Part shown: positions 8,551 to 17,111 of the stretch, in pieces | Numbering within the stretch: the stretch's first letter is position 1 | Layout: the number at the start of each line of letters is the position of its first letter | NCBI GenBank assembly: GCA_012800795.1 | Contig: JAAZIQ010000031.1 | Coordinates: 1 to 34,378 of the forward strand | Origin: Bacillota bacterium | GTDB lineage: Bacteria; Bacillota; Dethiobacteria; Dethiobacterales; Dethiobacteraceae | Direction: 5' to 3' | DNA: 34,378 nucleotides | Position numbers and translations under genes: made by a program | Notes under the pieces: generated by a model | Database searches by the model: none | The model's input: the letters and a program-made list of their open reading frames with translations, nothing else | What the model was told of the DNA's origin: nothing

Positions 8551-9292
8551 CTTTTTCGCTTTCCCCCTTATCCAGCAAATTAACTTGCGAAATTACAATA
8601 TTTACACGCCGGTTTTTTGCCCTACCGGCGGCTGTTTCATTGCTGCTAACCGGGTGATATTCGCTGTAGCCTGTGGCAATGAAACGTTCCGGCCGTATAT
8701 GCTGCTCTTCAATAAAATAACGCACAACGCGCACCGCCCTGTCCACCGATAATTCCCAATTTGACGGGTAGCGCGGCGTATTCATCGGCACATTATCCGT
8801 GTGTCCTTCAACAATAATCTGGTTAGGCACGCTTTTAATGATTCCCGTCACTTTCTGCAGTATTTTTTTTGCTTCCGCCTTTATTTCTGCACGTCCGGGA
8901 TCAAACAAAATGCTGTCCTCTATCTCCAGCACCACACCGCGTTCTTCCAGGCGCGGGTGAATATAATCCGTCAGCCCTTCCTGCTCGATATATCTCTGGA
9001 CAGCTTCATAGGTGAGCAGAATTTGTTCCAGCTGCGAAGGCGCACTGGGATTTACTCCATCCGGATCCGAGATGGAAGGAGACCTGTCCAGCACACCTTC
9101 GCCTGCACCCAAAGAAATCTGAATCGCACTAAGCACTTCCTGAAAGCGCTGCATATCAACGACGGAATAAGCATACAGCAAGATAAAGAAAGCCAATAAC
9201 AGTGTGACCATGTCACTGTAAGTAACCATCCACTCGGGAGCCGAATTTGAATCATTTTGTGCTTGCCGGAAACGTCTTTTACGCATTGTCAT
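8540..9292 (-). CDS. motB: Flagellar motor stator protein MotB
   Basis: A 250-residue stator subunit. The plug/membrane region reads APEWMVTYSDMVTLLLAFF, which puts the ion-carrying aspartate at D27. A linker leads to an OmpA-like peptidoglycan-binding domain (about 120-240) with the motif IVEGHTDNVP and the NWELSVDRA segment. The coupling ion (proton or sodium) cannot be decided from sequence alone. ATG at 9292 overlaps motA by 14 bases, so the pair is probably translationally coupled; ATG at 9286 is an alternative start. Confidence 0.96.
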   Translation of the reverse strand: MTMRKRRFRQAQNDSNSAPEWMVTYSDMVTLLLAFFILLYAYSVVDMQRFQEVLSAIQISLGAGEGVLDRSPSISDPDGVNPSAPSQLEQILLTYEAVQRYIEQEGLTDYIHPRLEERGVVLEIEDSILFDPGRAEIKAEAKKILQKVTGIIKSVPNQIIVEGHTDNVPMNTPRYPSNWELSVDRAVRVVRYFIEEQHIRPERFIATGYSEYHPVSSNETAAGRAKNRRVNIVISQVNLLDKGESEKDGS

Positions 9293-10103
9293 ATATCATC
9301 TCGTCATTACTTTCTTTTTCCGCCAGGCGTTCCAATTCCGCCCGTTTTTGCGGTGAAGCAAAGGCTTTCAATTTTTCTTGTAGTATGCGTGGATTTGTGC
9401 CGGCTTGAATTGCCAGCACCCCTTCAATCACAGCACTTTTCAGGGCAATTTCCGCTTCGCTGCGAATCCCCAGTTTGCCAGCCAGAGGAATGAAAATTAA
9501 ATTAGCCAACAAAGCGCCATAGAAAGTGGTAATTAAAGCCACTGCCATTCCCGGACCGATTTTGCTTGGGTCGTCAAGATTGGCAAGCATTTGAATCAGC
9601 CCAATTAAAGTTCCAATCATCCCAAAAGCCGGCGCCAGGCTTCCCCAGGTCCGAAATACATCCTGCCCCAATTTATGGCGATAGGCAATGGCATCAAGCT
9701 CGGTTTCCATGATGTCCCGGATTGTTTCCGGTTCCAGCCCGTCTATCACCAACTGCAGCCCATTGGTTAAAAACGGATCATCCAAATCAGCCAAATCATC
9801 TTCCAGGGAAAGTAAACCTTCGCGGCGTGCCTTTTGCCCCAAGCGCACAAAAAGCTGAATTAACTCGCCAATATCGTCTATATCGTCAAAAAAGGCGTTT
9901 TTTGTAATTTGCAGCACCATTCTGATCTGTGGTATTTGGAAGTTAACCAGTAGTGCGGCAAAGGAGCCCCCCACAGTAATCATTAGGCTGGATAAATCCC
10001 AAAAGCCAATGATATCGCCGTCCATGGCTATGGAACCCACCACCAGTGCCAAGCCCAGCACAATCCCCAGAACGGTTAAAACATCCATCCGCTGCTGTTG
10101 CAT
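9279..10103 (-). CDS. motA: Flagellar motor stator protein MotA
   Basis: A 274-residue protein with four membrane segments (about 8-28, 34-55, 150-172, 185-210). The conserved segment WGSLAPAFGMIGTLIGLIQML carries the proline near the ion channel and the family GTLIGL motif. The cytosolic loop (about 60-145) contacts FliG. ATG at 10103 is preceded by GAGGTGATG. It lies 19 bases after flgE. The small flbD gene that often sits between flgE and motA in clostridia is absent. Confidence 0.96.
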   Translation of the reverse strand: MQQQRMDVLTVLGIVLGLALVVGSIAMDGDIIGFWDLSSLMITVGGSFAALLVNFQIPQIRMVLQITKNAFFDDIDDIGELIQLFVRLGQKARREGLLSLEDDLADLDDPFLTNGLQLVIDGLEPETIRDIMETELDAIAYRHKLGQDVFRTWGSLAPAFGMIGTLIGLIQMLANLDDPSKIGPGMAVALITTFYGALLANLIFIPLAGKLGIRSEAEIALKSAVIEGVLAIQAGTNPRILQEKLKAFASPQKRAELERLAEKESNDEMIYDNA

Positions 10104-10122
10104 TTTTCATCACCTCGCGTTA

Positions 10123-11346
10123 TTACCGCTTCAGGTTCACCACTTCCTGTAACAATTCGTCTGAAGTTGTTATGACACGTGAGTTAGCCTGGTAGGCGCG
10201 GGAAGTAGTAATCATTTCCGTAAACTCATAGGACAAGTCCACATTGGACATTTCCAAAGAAGAAGTTTCAATGGTGCCCCGGCCTTCTTCCCCGGCGGCG
10301 CCAATACGTGCCTGACCTGAATTGGCGGAAATAGTATATAAATTACCGGCTGCTTTAGTTAAGCCTTCCGCATTGGCAAAAGTGGCAAGAGCGATTTGCC
10401 CCAGATTTCTAACCATGCCGTTGGTGTAGATGCCGCTGATGATGCCTGTTTTACCAATCATATAGTCCGCCAGCTCACCGACCGGAAAACCATCCTGCTG
10501 GCTGACTTGGGCATTACTTTTGCCCACCACTTGCGAAACGGCGGAAAAATCAATGGTCAGATTTAGATCATCTACACCTGCTATCCCCAAACTGAGGGTA
10601 TTATCGGTAACACTGGCGAAATTTCCATTATTATCAAATGAGAGCGTCCCACTGCCACCCTGCTGCAGTGTAACACCGGGAGGTACAATAACCTGCCACT
10701 CCCATTCATTCACACCGGTTTTTTCAAAAGTAAAAGTAATACTGTGCACACCGCCTTGAGAGTCGTATACTAAAGCGTCCGTCACATGCTGCTCACCAAT
10801 TTGGGCATCGGCGTTTAAATTGGCACTAAAAACTAAATTTTCCGTAGCTTTGGTAATCAATCTTTCTCCCAATGGAATATTTAGTGTCGTAAGCTCAGCG
10901 GTGGTGTCAATATTACCTGCCGCATCGGCGACCCAGCCCAATAATTTTAAACCATTGGCTGAGTTAACCAAATCTCCGTCGGCACCTCTGGCAAAAGCCC
11001 CGTCCCGTGTATAAAATTGGTTAACACCATCGGTTACGACAAAATAACCGCTGCCCTGAATGGTCATATCAGTCGGCACACCTGTGTACTGCGGGCTACC
11101 CTGCGTGTGAAGAACATCAATAGCGCCTAAGGTCATTCCCATCCCCACCTGGGCAGCATTAGTGCCCCCGCGTCCTCCCTGCGGAGCACTGGCGCCGTGA
11201 ATAATCTGACTGAATACATCCTGAAAACGTACCCGACTGCTTTTATAAGCAACTGTATTAACATTGGCAATATTATTACCGATCACATCAAGTTTTGTCT
11301 GGTGATTTCTTAAACCGGTCACTCCGGTAAATAATGATCTTTGCAT
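10123..11346 (-). CDS. flgE: Flagellar hook protein FlgE
   Basis: A 407-residue axial protein. The N-terminal rod/hook domain shows GVTGLRNHQTKLDVIGNNIA followed by NVNTVAYKSS. The C-terminus has the matching SLEMSNVDLSYEFTEMI and TTSRAYQANSRVI that form the coiled-coil core. A central beta-rich insertion (about 90-320) is the D1/D2 surface region. Its length and position after flgD favour the hook protein rather than the distal rod protein FlgG. The start ATG follows AAGGAGG. It is preceded by a 76-base gap with RNA-hairpin potential. Confidence 0.96.
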   Translation of the reverse strand: MQRSLFTGVTGLRNHQTKLDVIGNNIANVNTVAYKSSRVRFQDVFSQIIHGASAPQGGRGGTNAAQVGMGMTLGAIDVLHTQGSPQYTGVPTDMTIQGSGYFVVTDGVNQFYTRDGAFARGADGDLVNSANGLKLLGWVADAAGNIDTTAELTTLNIPLGERLITKATENLVFSANLNADAQIGEQHVTDALVYDSQGGVHSITFTFEKTGVNEWEWQVIVPPGVTLQQGGSGTLSFDNNGNFASVTDNTLSLGIAGVDDLNLTIDFSAVSQVVGKSNAQVSQQDGFPVGELADYMIGKTGIISGIYTNGMVRNLGQIALATFANAEGLTKAAGNLYTISANSGQARIGAAGEEGRGTIETSSLEMSNVDLSYEFTEMITTSRAYQANSRVITTSDELLQEVVNLKR

Positions 11347-11362
11347 TTTTTAACCTCCTTAA

Positions 11363-11410
11363 TCTCAGTTAGGCTGCTTCGGTCGTTCCACAGCCTGTGG
11401 CTTCCTGAAA
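11363..11410 (-). other. Candidate structured RNA leader of flgE
   Basis: In the transcript, UUUCAG (11410-11405) can pair with CUGAGA (11368-11363), enclosing AGGCUG (11396-11391) paired with CAGCCU (11376-11371). A competing hairpin CCACA-GGC-UGUGG (11400-11388) uses part of the same bases, so the two forms exclude each other. The element lies in the longest gap inside the structural operon, just 5' of the flgE ribosome site. It matches no RNA family I recognise. It may be an mRNA processing or translational control site, or chance. Confidence 0.3.
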
Positions 11411-11422
11411 GAGGTCCAGCCA

Positions 11423-11809
11423 CTATTTAATCAGTACCGCACTGTCAATATTGGTAAAAACATGATCCTTTAACTCATCACCATTAATGGCTGTTATAAT
11501 GGTATTATTTTTAACACTGGCAATAAAGGCTTTATCCCCGTACACCAGCAGGGAATTACGCGCTCCCTTTTTGTCGGCAGCCAAAAGTGCCTGACTTAAT
11601 TTCTCCAAATCGGCAGCTGCCAAAGTAATCTGACGCGACTGCATGCGCTGCTGGGCATGGGCGGAAAATTTTAACTGCGTCCCGGGTAGTTTTTCAGCCA
11701 ACAGCCGTGCAAAGGAAGCGTCCGGTGCAACTGCTTCTTTTTTGCCTGTCGCCTTGGCAGGCACACCCTGAACAGCTGTTATTTGCCCATAATGTTGATT
11801 AACTTTCAT
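11423..11809 (-). CDS. Conserved flagellar operon protein (TIGR02530-like)
   Basis: A 128-residue soluble protein found in many Firmicute flagellar operons between flgD and flgE; its exact function is not known. The visible hallmarks are LKFSAHAQQRMQSRQITL in the middle, the VYGDKAFIASVKNNTIITAI strand pair, and the ending VFTNIDSAVLIK. A hook assembly role is inferred from position only. It overlaps flgD by 11 bases and begins with ATG after AGAGG. It is not a FlgJ or FlbD protein. Confidence 0.88.
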   Translation of the reverse strand: MKVNQHYGQITAVQGVPAKATGKKEAVAPDASFARLLAEKLPGTQLKFSAHAQQRMQSRQITLAAADLEKLSQALLAADKKGARNSLLVYGDKAFIASVKNNTIITAINGDELKDHVFTNIDSAVLIK

Positions 11810-12242
11810 CCTCTTTTACCCCCTGCGTCAGTTCAATAACCTGTGAAACGGGATATTCTTCGCCATTTACAACCAACCAAGGCTGCTGATCAATAAATTT
11901 TACGGCTGAAACAATACCCTTGACTATTTCGCCATCCTCAGCATTTATAGTTACCTGCAGACCCAAATAAGCGGGGGCAATAGTTTGCATGCTTGCCTGG
12001 AGCTGCAGCAGTTGCTTCATGGTGGCATTTAGATTCTGCATCTGTTCCAAAGCGGAAAATTGTGCCATTTGCGCTATAAAAGCACTATTGTCTTGCGGGT
12101 TTAAAGGATCCTGATACCGCAGCTGTGTTACCAAAAGCTGCAGAAAGGCATCCTTTCCCAACTCCTGCGCTGCTCCGGTCTTCTTAACCGTTGAACTTGT
12201 GGTTGTCTGCACATTTGCTGACGTGGGTACAATATTTGTCAT
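11799..12242 (-). CDS. flgD: Flagellar hook capping protein FlgD
   Basis: A 147-residue hook cap scaffold. The N-terminal half contains the hallmark GKDAFLQLLVTQLRYQDPLN followed by the S-A-F-I-A-Q-M-A-Q-F-S-A-L-E-Q segment, which is enough to identify the family. The C-terminal half is a short beta domain; the large tudor/Fn3-like region of enterobacterial FlgD is missing, as is common in Firmicutes. FlgD caps the growing hook and is lost when FlgK is added. The start has an excellent AAGGAGGTG site. It lies between fliK and the conserved operon protein. Confidence 0.95.
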   Translation of the reverse strand: MTNIVPTSANVQTTTSSTVKKTGAAQELGKDAFLQLLVTQLRYQDPLNPQDNSAFIAQMAQFSALEQMQNLNATMKQLLQLQASMQTIAPAYLGLQVTINAEDGEIVKGIVSAVKFIDQQPWLVVNGEEYPVSQVIELTQGVKEDES

Positions 12243-12254
12243 AATTACACCTCC

Positions 12255-13538
12255 TTACGCCCGCAAATCCAAACTCGGGCCCAAACTAGCCGTCGCCGCT
12301 GATATGCCGGCTTTTTCCGCCAAATCTGCCTGCGGCACTTGGACAGGCCCTTTTTGTCGAAACTGCTGCTGCCATGGAGGCTGCTGCTTCCCATAACCTG
12401 ACTCTTGCCCCATGCTGACGGTAAATTCCGTCAGCACGATCTGCTGTGCCTGCAGGCGTTCCCGCAGCTGACCCAGTGAAGCTTCCAAAGCTTGTTTGAC
12501 CTGGGCATTTTCAGTCACAATCTGTGCCGTAAGCTGCCCCTTCTGCAGGCGCAGGCGAATCTCCAGCTGCCCCAGTGTTTCCGGCTTTAGACGCACATAA
12601 AGTTTTTTCTCGCCTGTAGGCAAGTCAACAAATTTGAGCTGTTCCCAGACCTGCTCCATAATGCCGGCTTTTAGGGCGAAAATATCAGGGCTGTCACTGC
12701 TGTTTGCTTCCCCGGCAGCTGCTGCATAATTAATGCGCTGTAAATTTAACTCTTGGATCGTATCAGCTTGTGCCGACAAAGTAATCTCCCTTGCTTCCTT
12801 TTCAGCTTCAATTTCCACTTCTGCCAAAGCTTCGGTTCTTTTGACGCTTACAATTTCAACGTTCGCTTTTTTGGGCAAGTCCGAATTTATCTTCACCGAC
12901 GGCGATTGCTTCAGTGCCTTTGCTGCTTCCTCTGCTTTTTTAGTGCTTCCTAACGGTTCTGCTTCTTTCTCTGCAGTTTTTTCAACTCCTGTGCTAAGTT
13001 TTTCCTCGATAGTTTTTTCAACAGCTGTGCTAAGTTTTTCCTCAGCAGTTTCCCTGATGCCGGCCAAACCAAAATCTACATCCTGCCTTTGTTGGATAAA
13101 GTTTTCAATGTTTTGCGGCCACTCTTGCTGAAGCAAATTTTCAATCTTTTGCAGCATTTGTTGCTCCTGCAGCGGCAGAATTGTTAGCTCTTGCTCGACT
13201 TCGGTTATAAGCGGGATCTCCGTCGGCGGCTCAGCAGCAGCAAAGGTAACTTGAGGTTGTACATCTGCTGCGCTGCTTCCCATTAAAAGCAGGGAATGGG
13301 GGTTCGTAAGAGTCATAAGCAATTCTTCCTTTTCTATCGCTTGTACTTCAGCATCATTGGTACATTCCTTTTCAGCTTCAGGCGGCATCTTGATGCCCAA
13401 AAGCGACTCGCCTTGCGTAAATAATGACAGCCAAACTGAGAATAGATCCGCATCTAAAGTTGATTCTTCTTTTTTGTTCTCTCCCCAATACTGCTGCACT
13501 CCGTCTACAGCAACCGGCGCCATAATCTCTACCCGCAT
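12255..13538 (-). CDS. fliK: Flagellar hook-length control protein FliK
   Basis: A protein of about 427 residues that measures hook length and triggers the FlhB substrate switch. The conserved C-terminal domain contains RLKPETLGQLEIRLRLQKG and an E-A-S-L-G-Q-L-R-E-R-L helix. The N-terminal two thirds is a poorly conserved E/A/T/K-rich region typical of FliK. It includes a short internal duplication (EEKLSTAVEKT then EEKLSTGVEKT). The start is placed at ATG 13538 because GGAGGTGAGATT fits it; a GTG nine bases earlier lies within the ribosome site. It sits between fliJ and flgD as usual. Confidence 0.92.
   Translation of the reverse strand: MRVEIMAPVAVDGVQQYWGENKKEESTLDADLFSVWLSLFTQGESLLGIKMPPEAEKECTNDAEVQAIEKEELLMTLTNPHSLLLMGSSAADVQPQVTFAAAEPPTEIPLITEVEQELTILPLQEQQMLQKIENLLQQEWPQNIENFIQQRQDVDFGLAGIRETAEEKLSTAVEKTIEEKLSTGVEKTAEKEAEPLGSTKKAEEAAKALKQSPSVKINSDLPKKANVEIVSVKRTEALAEVEIEAEKEAREITLSAQADTIQELNLQRINYAAAAGEANSSDSPDIFALKAGIMEQVWEQLKFVDLPTGEKKLYVRLKPETLGQLEIRLRLQKGQLTAQIVTENAQVKQALEASLGQLRERLQAQQIVLTEFTVSMGQESGYGKQQPPWQQQFRQKGPVQVPQADLAEKAGISAATASLGPSLDLRA
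12975..13046. repeat. 36-bp tandem repeat, two copies, inside fliK
   Basis: Two adjacent 36-base units (12975-13010 and 13011-13046) share the plus-strand cores agttttttcaac and tgtgctaagtttttcctc, differing at five positions. The length is a multiple of three, so the fliK frame is kept and the repeat encodes a duplicated 12-residue E/K/T-rich unit. It lies in the flexible ruler region of FliK. Confidence 0.85.
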
Positions 13539-13572
13539 TAATCTCACCTCCTTTCACAGCCTAAATATTTAA

Positions 13573-14016
13573 TTAAGCTTTATCTTTCTGACGCAAATAA
13601 AGCGTGTGGGCAACTTCATCGGTTTGACGCTGTTCTGCCTGCATATTCTGCAGTCGGTAACGCGAAAAATCTTTTTCCCGCAATTTATCCATTATTTTTC
13701 TTTCCTGCATTGCTTTTTCAGTTTGTTTAATCTGCTGCCGCAGACGTTCTTCCTGCCTTAACATTTCTTGTTCATATTCTTTTAGGCGCTTGGTCAGCAG
13801 ATCGAGATATTCATAAGCCTGCAAAGTTTCCCCCAACTGCAGCTGCTGCTGCAAGGCGGCATATTTCTCCTGGTTGGCTCTTAAAGCCGCCTCCACTTTC
13901 CGAAAAGCCAAACGGGCCTCTTCTGCCTCCCGCTGAATCTGTGCCAGGACAAGCTGCTCTTTTTCTTCCGTCTGCAGTCTATAATCCAGCACCTTTTGCA
14001 AGGGAAACTGATACAT
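13573..14016 (-). CDS. fliJ: Flagellar export chaperone-like protein FliJ
   Basis: A 147-residue, almost entirely coiled-coil protein rich in Q, E, K and R. It starts MYQFPLQKVLDYRLQTEEKE, the standard FliJ opening. FliJ forms the central stalk of the FliI hexamer and promotes export-gate activation and chaperone cycling. It begins 3 bases after the fliI stop with GAGGTG upstream. FliJ proteins diverge quickly, so the call combines the N-terminal pattern, coiled-coil character and the fliI-fliJ-fliK context. Confidence 0.93.
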   Translation of the reverse strand: MYQFPLQKVLDYRLQTEEKEQLVLAQIQREAEEARLAFRKVEAALRANQEKYAALQQQLQLGETLQAYEYLDLLTKRLKEYEQEMLRQEERLRQQIKQTEKAMQERKIMDKLREKDFSRYRLQNMQAEQRQTDEVAHTLYLRQKDKA

Positions 14017-14019
14017 CCT

Positions 14020-15342
14020 TTACACCTCCTCACCCAAAAGCTGCCTTAACTTCTCCCAAGACTCTTCAAATGTATCAATTTCATTAATATCTTGCTTCAG
14101 TAGTTCCTGCATCGCATCAATATAGCGGCGCGCCTGATCAAGACGGGGATTGGTTCCCTCCACATAGGCACCAATAGAAATTAAATCTTCCGACTCCGTA
14201 TAAGTAGCCAAATAATCACGAAAGACCGATGCCAATTGCTGTTTTTCTTCATCCACTAAATCCGTCATCAAACGGCTGATACTTTGCAGGATATCAATGG
14301 CCGGAAAATGATTTTTTGCTGCCAGTGCCCTGGATAAAACTATGTGCCCGTCTAAAATACTACGTACTGCATCGGCAATGGGTTCATTAAAATCATCTCC
14401 GTCCACCAAAACCGTATATAAACCGGTAATGGAGCCTCGCGGCGAAGTCCCAGCCCGCTCCAGCAGGCGCGGCAGCAGGGTAAAAACAGAAGGTGTATAG
14501 CCTTTAGTAGCAGGCGGTTCACCGATAGCCAACCCCACTTCACGCTGTGCAGTGGCCAGGCGTGTTACGGAATCCATCATCAACATCACATTTTTGCCCT
14601 GGTCTCGAAAATATTCCGCAATGGCTGTGGCCACCATGGCACCTTTAATGCGAATTAATGGCGGCCGGTCTGAAGTGGCAGCCACCACCACGGAACGAGC
14701 CAGCCCTTCAGGTCCCAAATCCCGTTCAATAAAATCCAGGACTTCCCGTCCCCTTTCACCGATAAGACCTATCACATTCACATCGGCCGCACTGTTGCGG
14801 GCAATCATCCCCAGCAGAGTAGATTTGCCGACGCCGCTGCCGGCAAAAATGCCAATCCTCTGCCCCTGCCCGCAGGTTAAAAATAAATCAATGGCCCGCA
14901 CACCGGTGGGCAGAATTTCCTTAATTCGCTTACGCTGCAGGGGATTGGGCGGATCATTATCCACAGGATATTCTGTCCCCTCGCCGTTAACAACTCCGCC
15001 TCGAAGCGGCCGGCCCAGTCCGTCCACCACCTGCCCCAACAAACTTTCTCCAACCCTGACGGTAAAGGACTTGCCGGTGGGAATTACTTCACAGCCAGGC
15101 CTAATACCCTGCACATCACCCAGCGGCATCAACAGTACCGTATCATCTTTAAAGCCCACCACTTCCGTCATTACCGGTTCTGCAGAGTACGGCAGCACAA
15201 GCTGGCACACTTCTCCAATGGAAGCCCGAATACCCTCCACTTCTATGGTCAAACCCACCACTTTCGTTACTCGCCCTGCCGTGCGCAGCGGGGAAAAGGC
15301 AGAGGCGGCCCGACGATAAATTGACAAATCAAGAGGCTGCAT
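14020..15342 (-). CDS. fliI: Flagellum-specific ATP synthase-like export ATPase FliI
   Basis: A 440-residue ATPase of the F1-beta family that powers and primes flagellar export. The P-loop GSGVGKST is at residues 168-175. Nearby are the family segments RAIDLFLTCGQGQRIGIFAG and IGLIGERGREV, and the Walker B MLMMDSVTR. Later, GDDFNEPIADAVRSILDGHI is typical of the FliI/YscN group. Overlap with fliH by 14 bases suggests coupled translation of the FliH-FliI complex. Confidence 0.97.
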   Translation of the reverse strand: MQPLDLSIYRRAASAFSPLRTAGRVTKVVGLTIEVEGIRASIGEVCQLVLPYSAEPVMTEVVGFKDDTVLLMPLGDVQGIRPGCEVIPTGKSFTVRVGESLLGQVVDGLGRPLRGGVVNGEGTEYPVDNDPPNPLQRKRIKEILPTGVRAIDLFLTCGQGQRIGIFAGSGVGKSTLLGMIARNSAADVNVIGLIGERGREVLDFIERDLGPEGLARSVVVAATSDRPPLIRIKGAMVATAIAEYFRDQGKNVMLMMDSVTRLATAQREVGLAIGEPPATKGYTPSVFTLLPRLLERAGTSPRGSITGLYTVLVDGDDFNEPIADAVRSILDGHIVLSRALAAKNHFPAIDILQSISRLMTDLVDEEKQQLASVFRDYLATYTESEDLISIGAYVEGTNPRLDQARRYIDAMQELLKQDINEIDTFEESWEKLRQLLGEEV

Positions 15343-16108
15343 TTGCCTTCACTTCCGTTAAAATTTCCCTTAAAGCAGCAAAGCGTTCTTCCAATTGGCA
15401 GCTAATCACCCTGCTGCTGCTTTCCACCCGACAGTCCCCGCGCTCTAAAGTTGGATCAGGTAGTAAAGTGATACTGCAGTATTCTCCCACTTCCGCCTGC
15501 CACTTTGGCAGTGCCTCACGGCAGTGCTTCATATCATCAGGATGCACATGCACTACTATTTCTCCCACTTCCTGCAGCTGCTGCAGTGCCTGTTTTACCA
15601 TTTTCTCCAGTATCTCAAAATTTTCTAAGCGCTCAGCGGCCACAAATTTTTTTGCTATGGTCACGGCCAGCTCCACCAGCTGCGGCTCTAAAGCAGCCAA
15701 CTGCTGTTTGCGCCACTGCCGCACGGCGGCCAGCATTTTTTCTGCTTCACTGTAAAGTTTTTGGCTTTCCTGCTTTCCGGCTGACAAGCCTTGCGCAAAA
15801 CCCTCGTTATAGCCTTCTTTTTGCGCCTGCAGCTTTATGGCTTCTGCTTCCGCTTGGGCCGCAGAAATAATATTTTCTCTTTCCTCTGCCGCTTCCAGCA
15901 GCATCTGCTGGCATTCTGCCCGGGCACTTTCAAGCTCTTTTTGGGCTTTAGATAAGACATCTTCCGCCTGGGCAGACATGTCGGCTATAATTTCTGGCTG
16001 CGGCTGCTTTTTTTCGCTCTCTGTTTTTACCGGATCCAAGAGCGGCAGCTGCTGGCAGCCTTTGTGCTGAAGGTTGTGAGCCTTAATAATACTAGACGAT
16101 AATGGCAT
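15329..16108 (-). CDS. fliH: Flagellar export ATPase regulator FliH
   Basis: A protein of about 259 residues with a long charged coiled coil (about 45-130, rich in E, A, K and Q), matching FliH, the stator-like regulator of FliI. The C-terminal half has LVELAVTIAKKFVAAERLEN and VVHVHPDDMKHCREAL, as in F1-delta-like FliH/YscL domains. I place the start at ATG 16108 because GGGGTGG lies just upstream; an in-frame GTG at 16117 is possible but lies inside that site. The start overlaps the end of fliG. Confidence 0.92.
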   Translation of the reverse strand: MPLSSSIIKAHNLQHKGCQQLPLLDPVKTESEKKQPQPEIIADMSAQAEDVLSKAQKELESARAECQQMLLEAAEERENIISAAQAEAEAIKLQAQKEGYNEGFAQGLSAGKQESQKLYSEAEKMLAAVRQWRKQQLAALEPQLVELAVTIAKKFVAAERLENFEILEKMVKQALQQLQEVGEIVVHVHPDDMKHCREALPKWQAEVGEYCSITLLPDPTLERGDCRVESSSRVISCQLEERFAALREILTEVKANAAS

Positions 16109-17099
16109 CTTCTCCACCCCGTGAAATTATGATTTCTCCGGCCTCATCCAACCTGCGCACCACACTGACAATACGCTGCTGAGCTTCTTCCACTTCCCGC
16201 AGACGAACAGGTCCCATAAATTCAATATCCTCTTGCAGCATCTCGGCAGCCCGTTTGGAAACATTGCGGAAAATCCGCTCCCGCACTTCTTCGCTGGAAC
16301 CCTTAAGAGCCAAGGCCAAATCTTTATGATCAACTTCACGGATAATGCGCTGAATGGAGGCGTTATCCAAACCGATAATATCTTCAAAAATAAAGAGACG
16401 CTTGCGAATTTCATCAACCAGTTTCGGATATTCCTGCTCCAACTCTTCTAGAATAAGCTTTTCCGTGCCGCGATCTACATTGTTGAGAATATCTACCAGA
16501 GAAGCAATGCCACCGGCGGCAGCATAATCTTGCTGCGCCACAGAGGAAAGACGCTCTTCCAGCACAAGTTCCACTTCCCGTAATACTTCCGGAGAGGTTC
16601 TTTCCATCGTGGCAATCCGCTGCGCTATTTCAGCCTGTTGATCGTCCGGTAAATCCGATAAAATTTGTGCTGCCTGCAGTGGATCCAGATAAGATAGAAT
16701 CAAAGCAATGGTCTGAGGATGTTCCTGGGCAATTATATTTGATAATTGCTTGGGATCAGCTTTGCGGGCAAACATAAAAGGCTTGATTTGTGATGCATCT
16801 TTAAGTTTTTTAATAATCTCATGGGCTTTTTGTGTCCCTAAAGTTTCCTCCAATAGTTTCCTGGCATAATCCAATCCGCCGTCCAACACATATTTTTGCG
16901 CCTGCGTTACCAGCAAAAATTCCTCCAACACTTCCTCCATGACCGAAACTTCCACTTTGGTTGTGTTGGCAATTTCCAAAGAAATTCGCTCTATGTCGCT
17001 TTCGTTAAAATGACGCAAAACTTTAGAAGACAAAGTTGGTCCCAAAGCCATGAGAAGAATAGCTGCTTTTTTGATACCGTTTATCCTGCCACGCGCCAC
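16092..17099 (-). CDS. fliG: Flagellar motor switch protein FliG
   Basis: A 335-residue rotor protein. The middle domain has AQEHPQTIALILSYLDPLQAA, the EHPQ motif that contacts FliM in the family. The C-terminal torque helix region reads FIFEDIIGLDNASIQRIIRE and continues with the charged residues that interact with MotA. The N-terminal domain binds FliF. The start is GTG at 17099 behind AGGGGAGG. The intact EHPQ motif implies a FliM partner should exist, although no fliM is found in the window. Confidence 0.97.
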   Translation of the reverse strand: MARGRINGIKKAAILLMALGPTLSSKVLRHFNESDIERISLEIANTTKVEVSVMEEVLEEFLLVTQAQKYVLDGGLDYARKLLEETLGTQKAHEIIKKLKDASQIKPFMFARKADPKQLSNIIAQEHPQTIALILSYLDPLQAAQILSDLPDDQQAEIAQRIATMERTSPEVLREVELVLEERLSSVAQQDYAAAGGIASLVDILNNVDRGTEKLILEELEQEYPKLVDEIRKRLFIFEDIIGLDNASIQRIIREVDHKDLALALKGSSEEVRERIFRNVSKRAAEMLQEDIEFMGPVRLREVEEAQQRIVSVVRRLDEAGEIIISRGGEDAIIV

Positions 17100-17111
17100 G
17101 ACAATCCTCCC

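Noticed and set aside
14552-15319. 255-residue plus-strand open frame opposite fliI
   Set aside because: Low-complexity S/T/P/R-rich shadow of the fliI codons, with no ribosome site or recognisable domain.
16109-16117. GTG start for fliH
   Set aside because: The GTG falls inside GGGGTGGAG, which serves as the ribosome site for ATG 16108.
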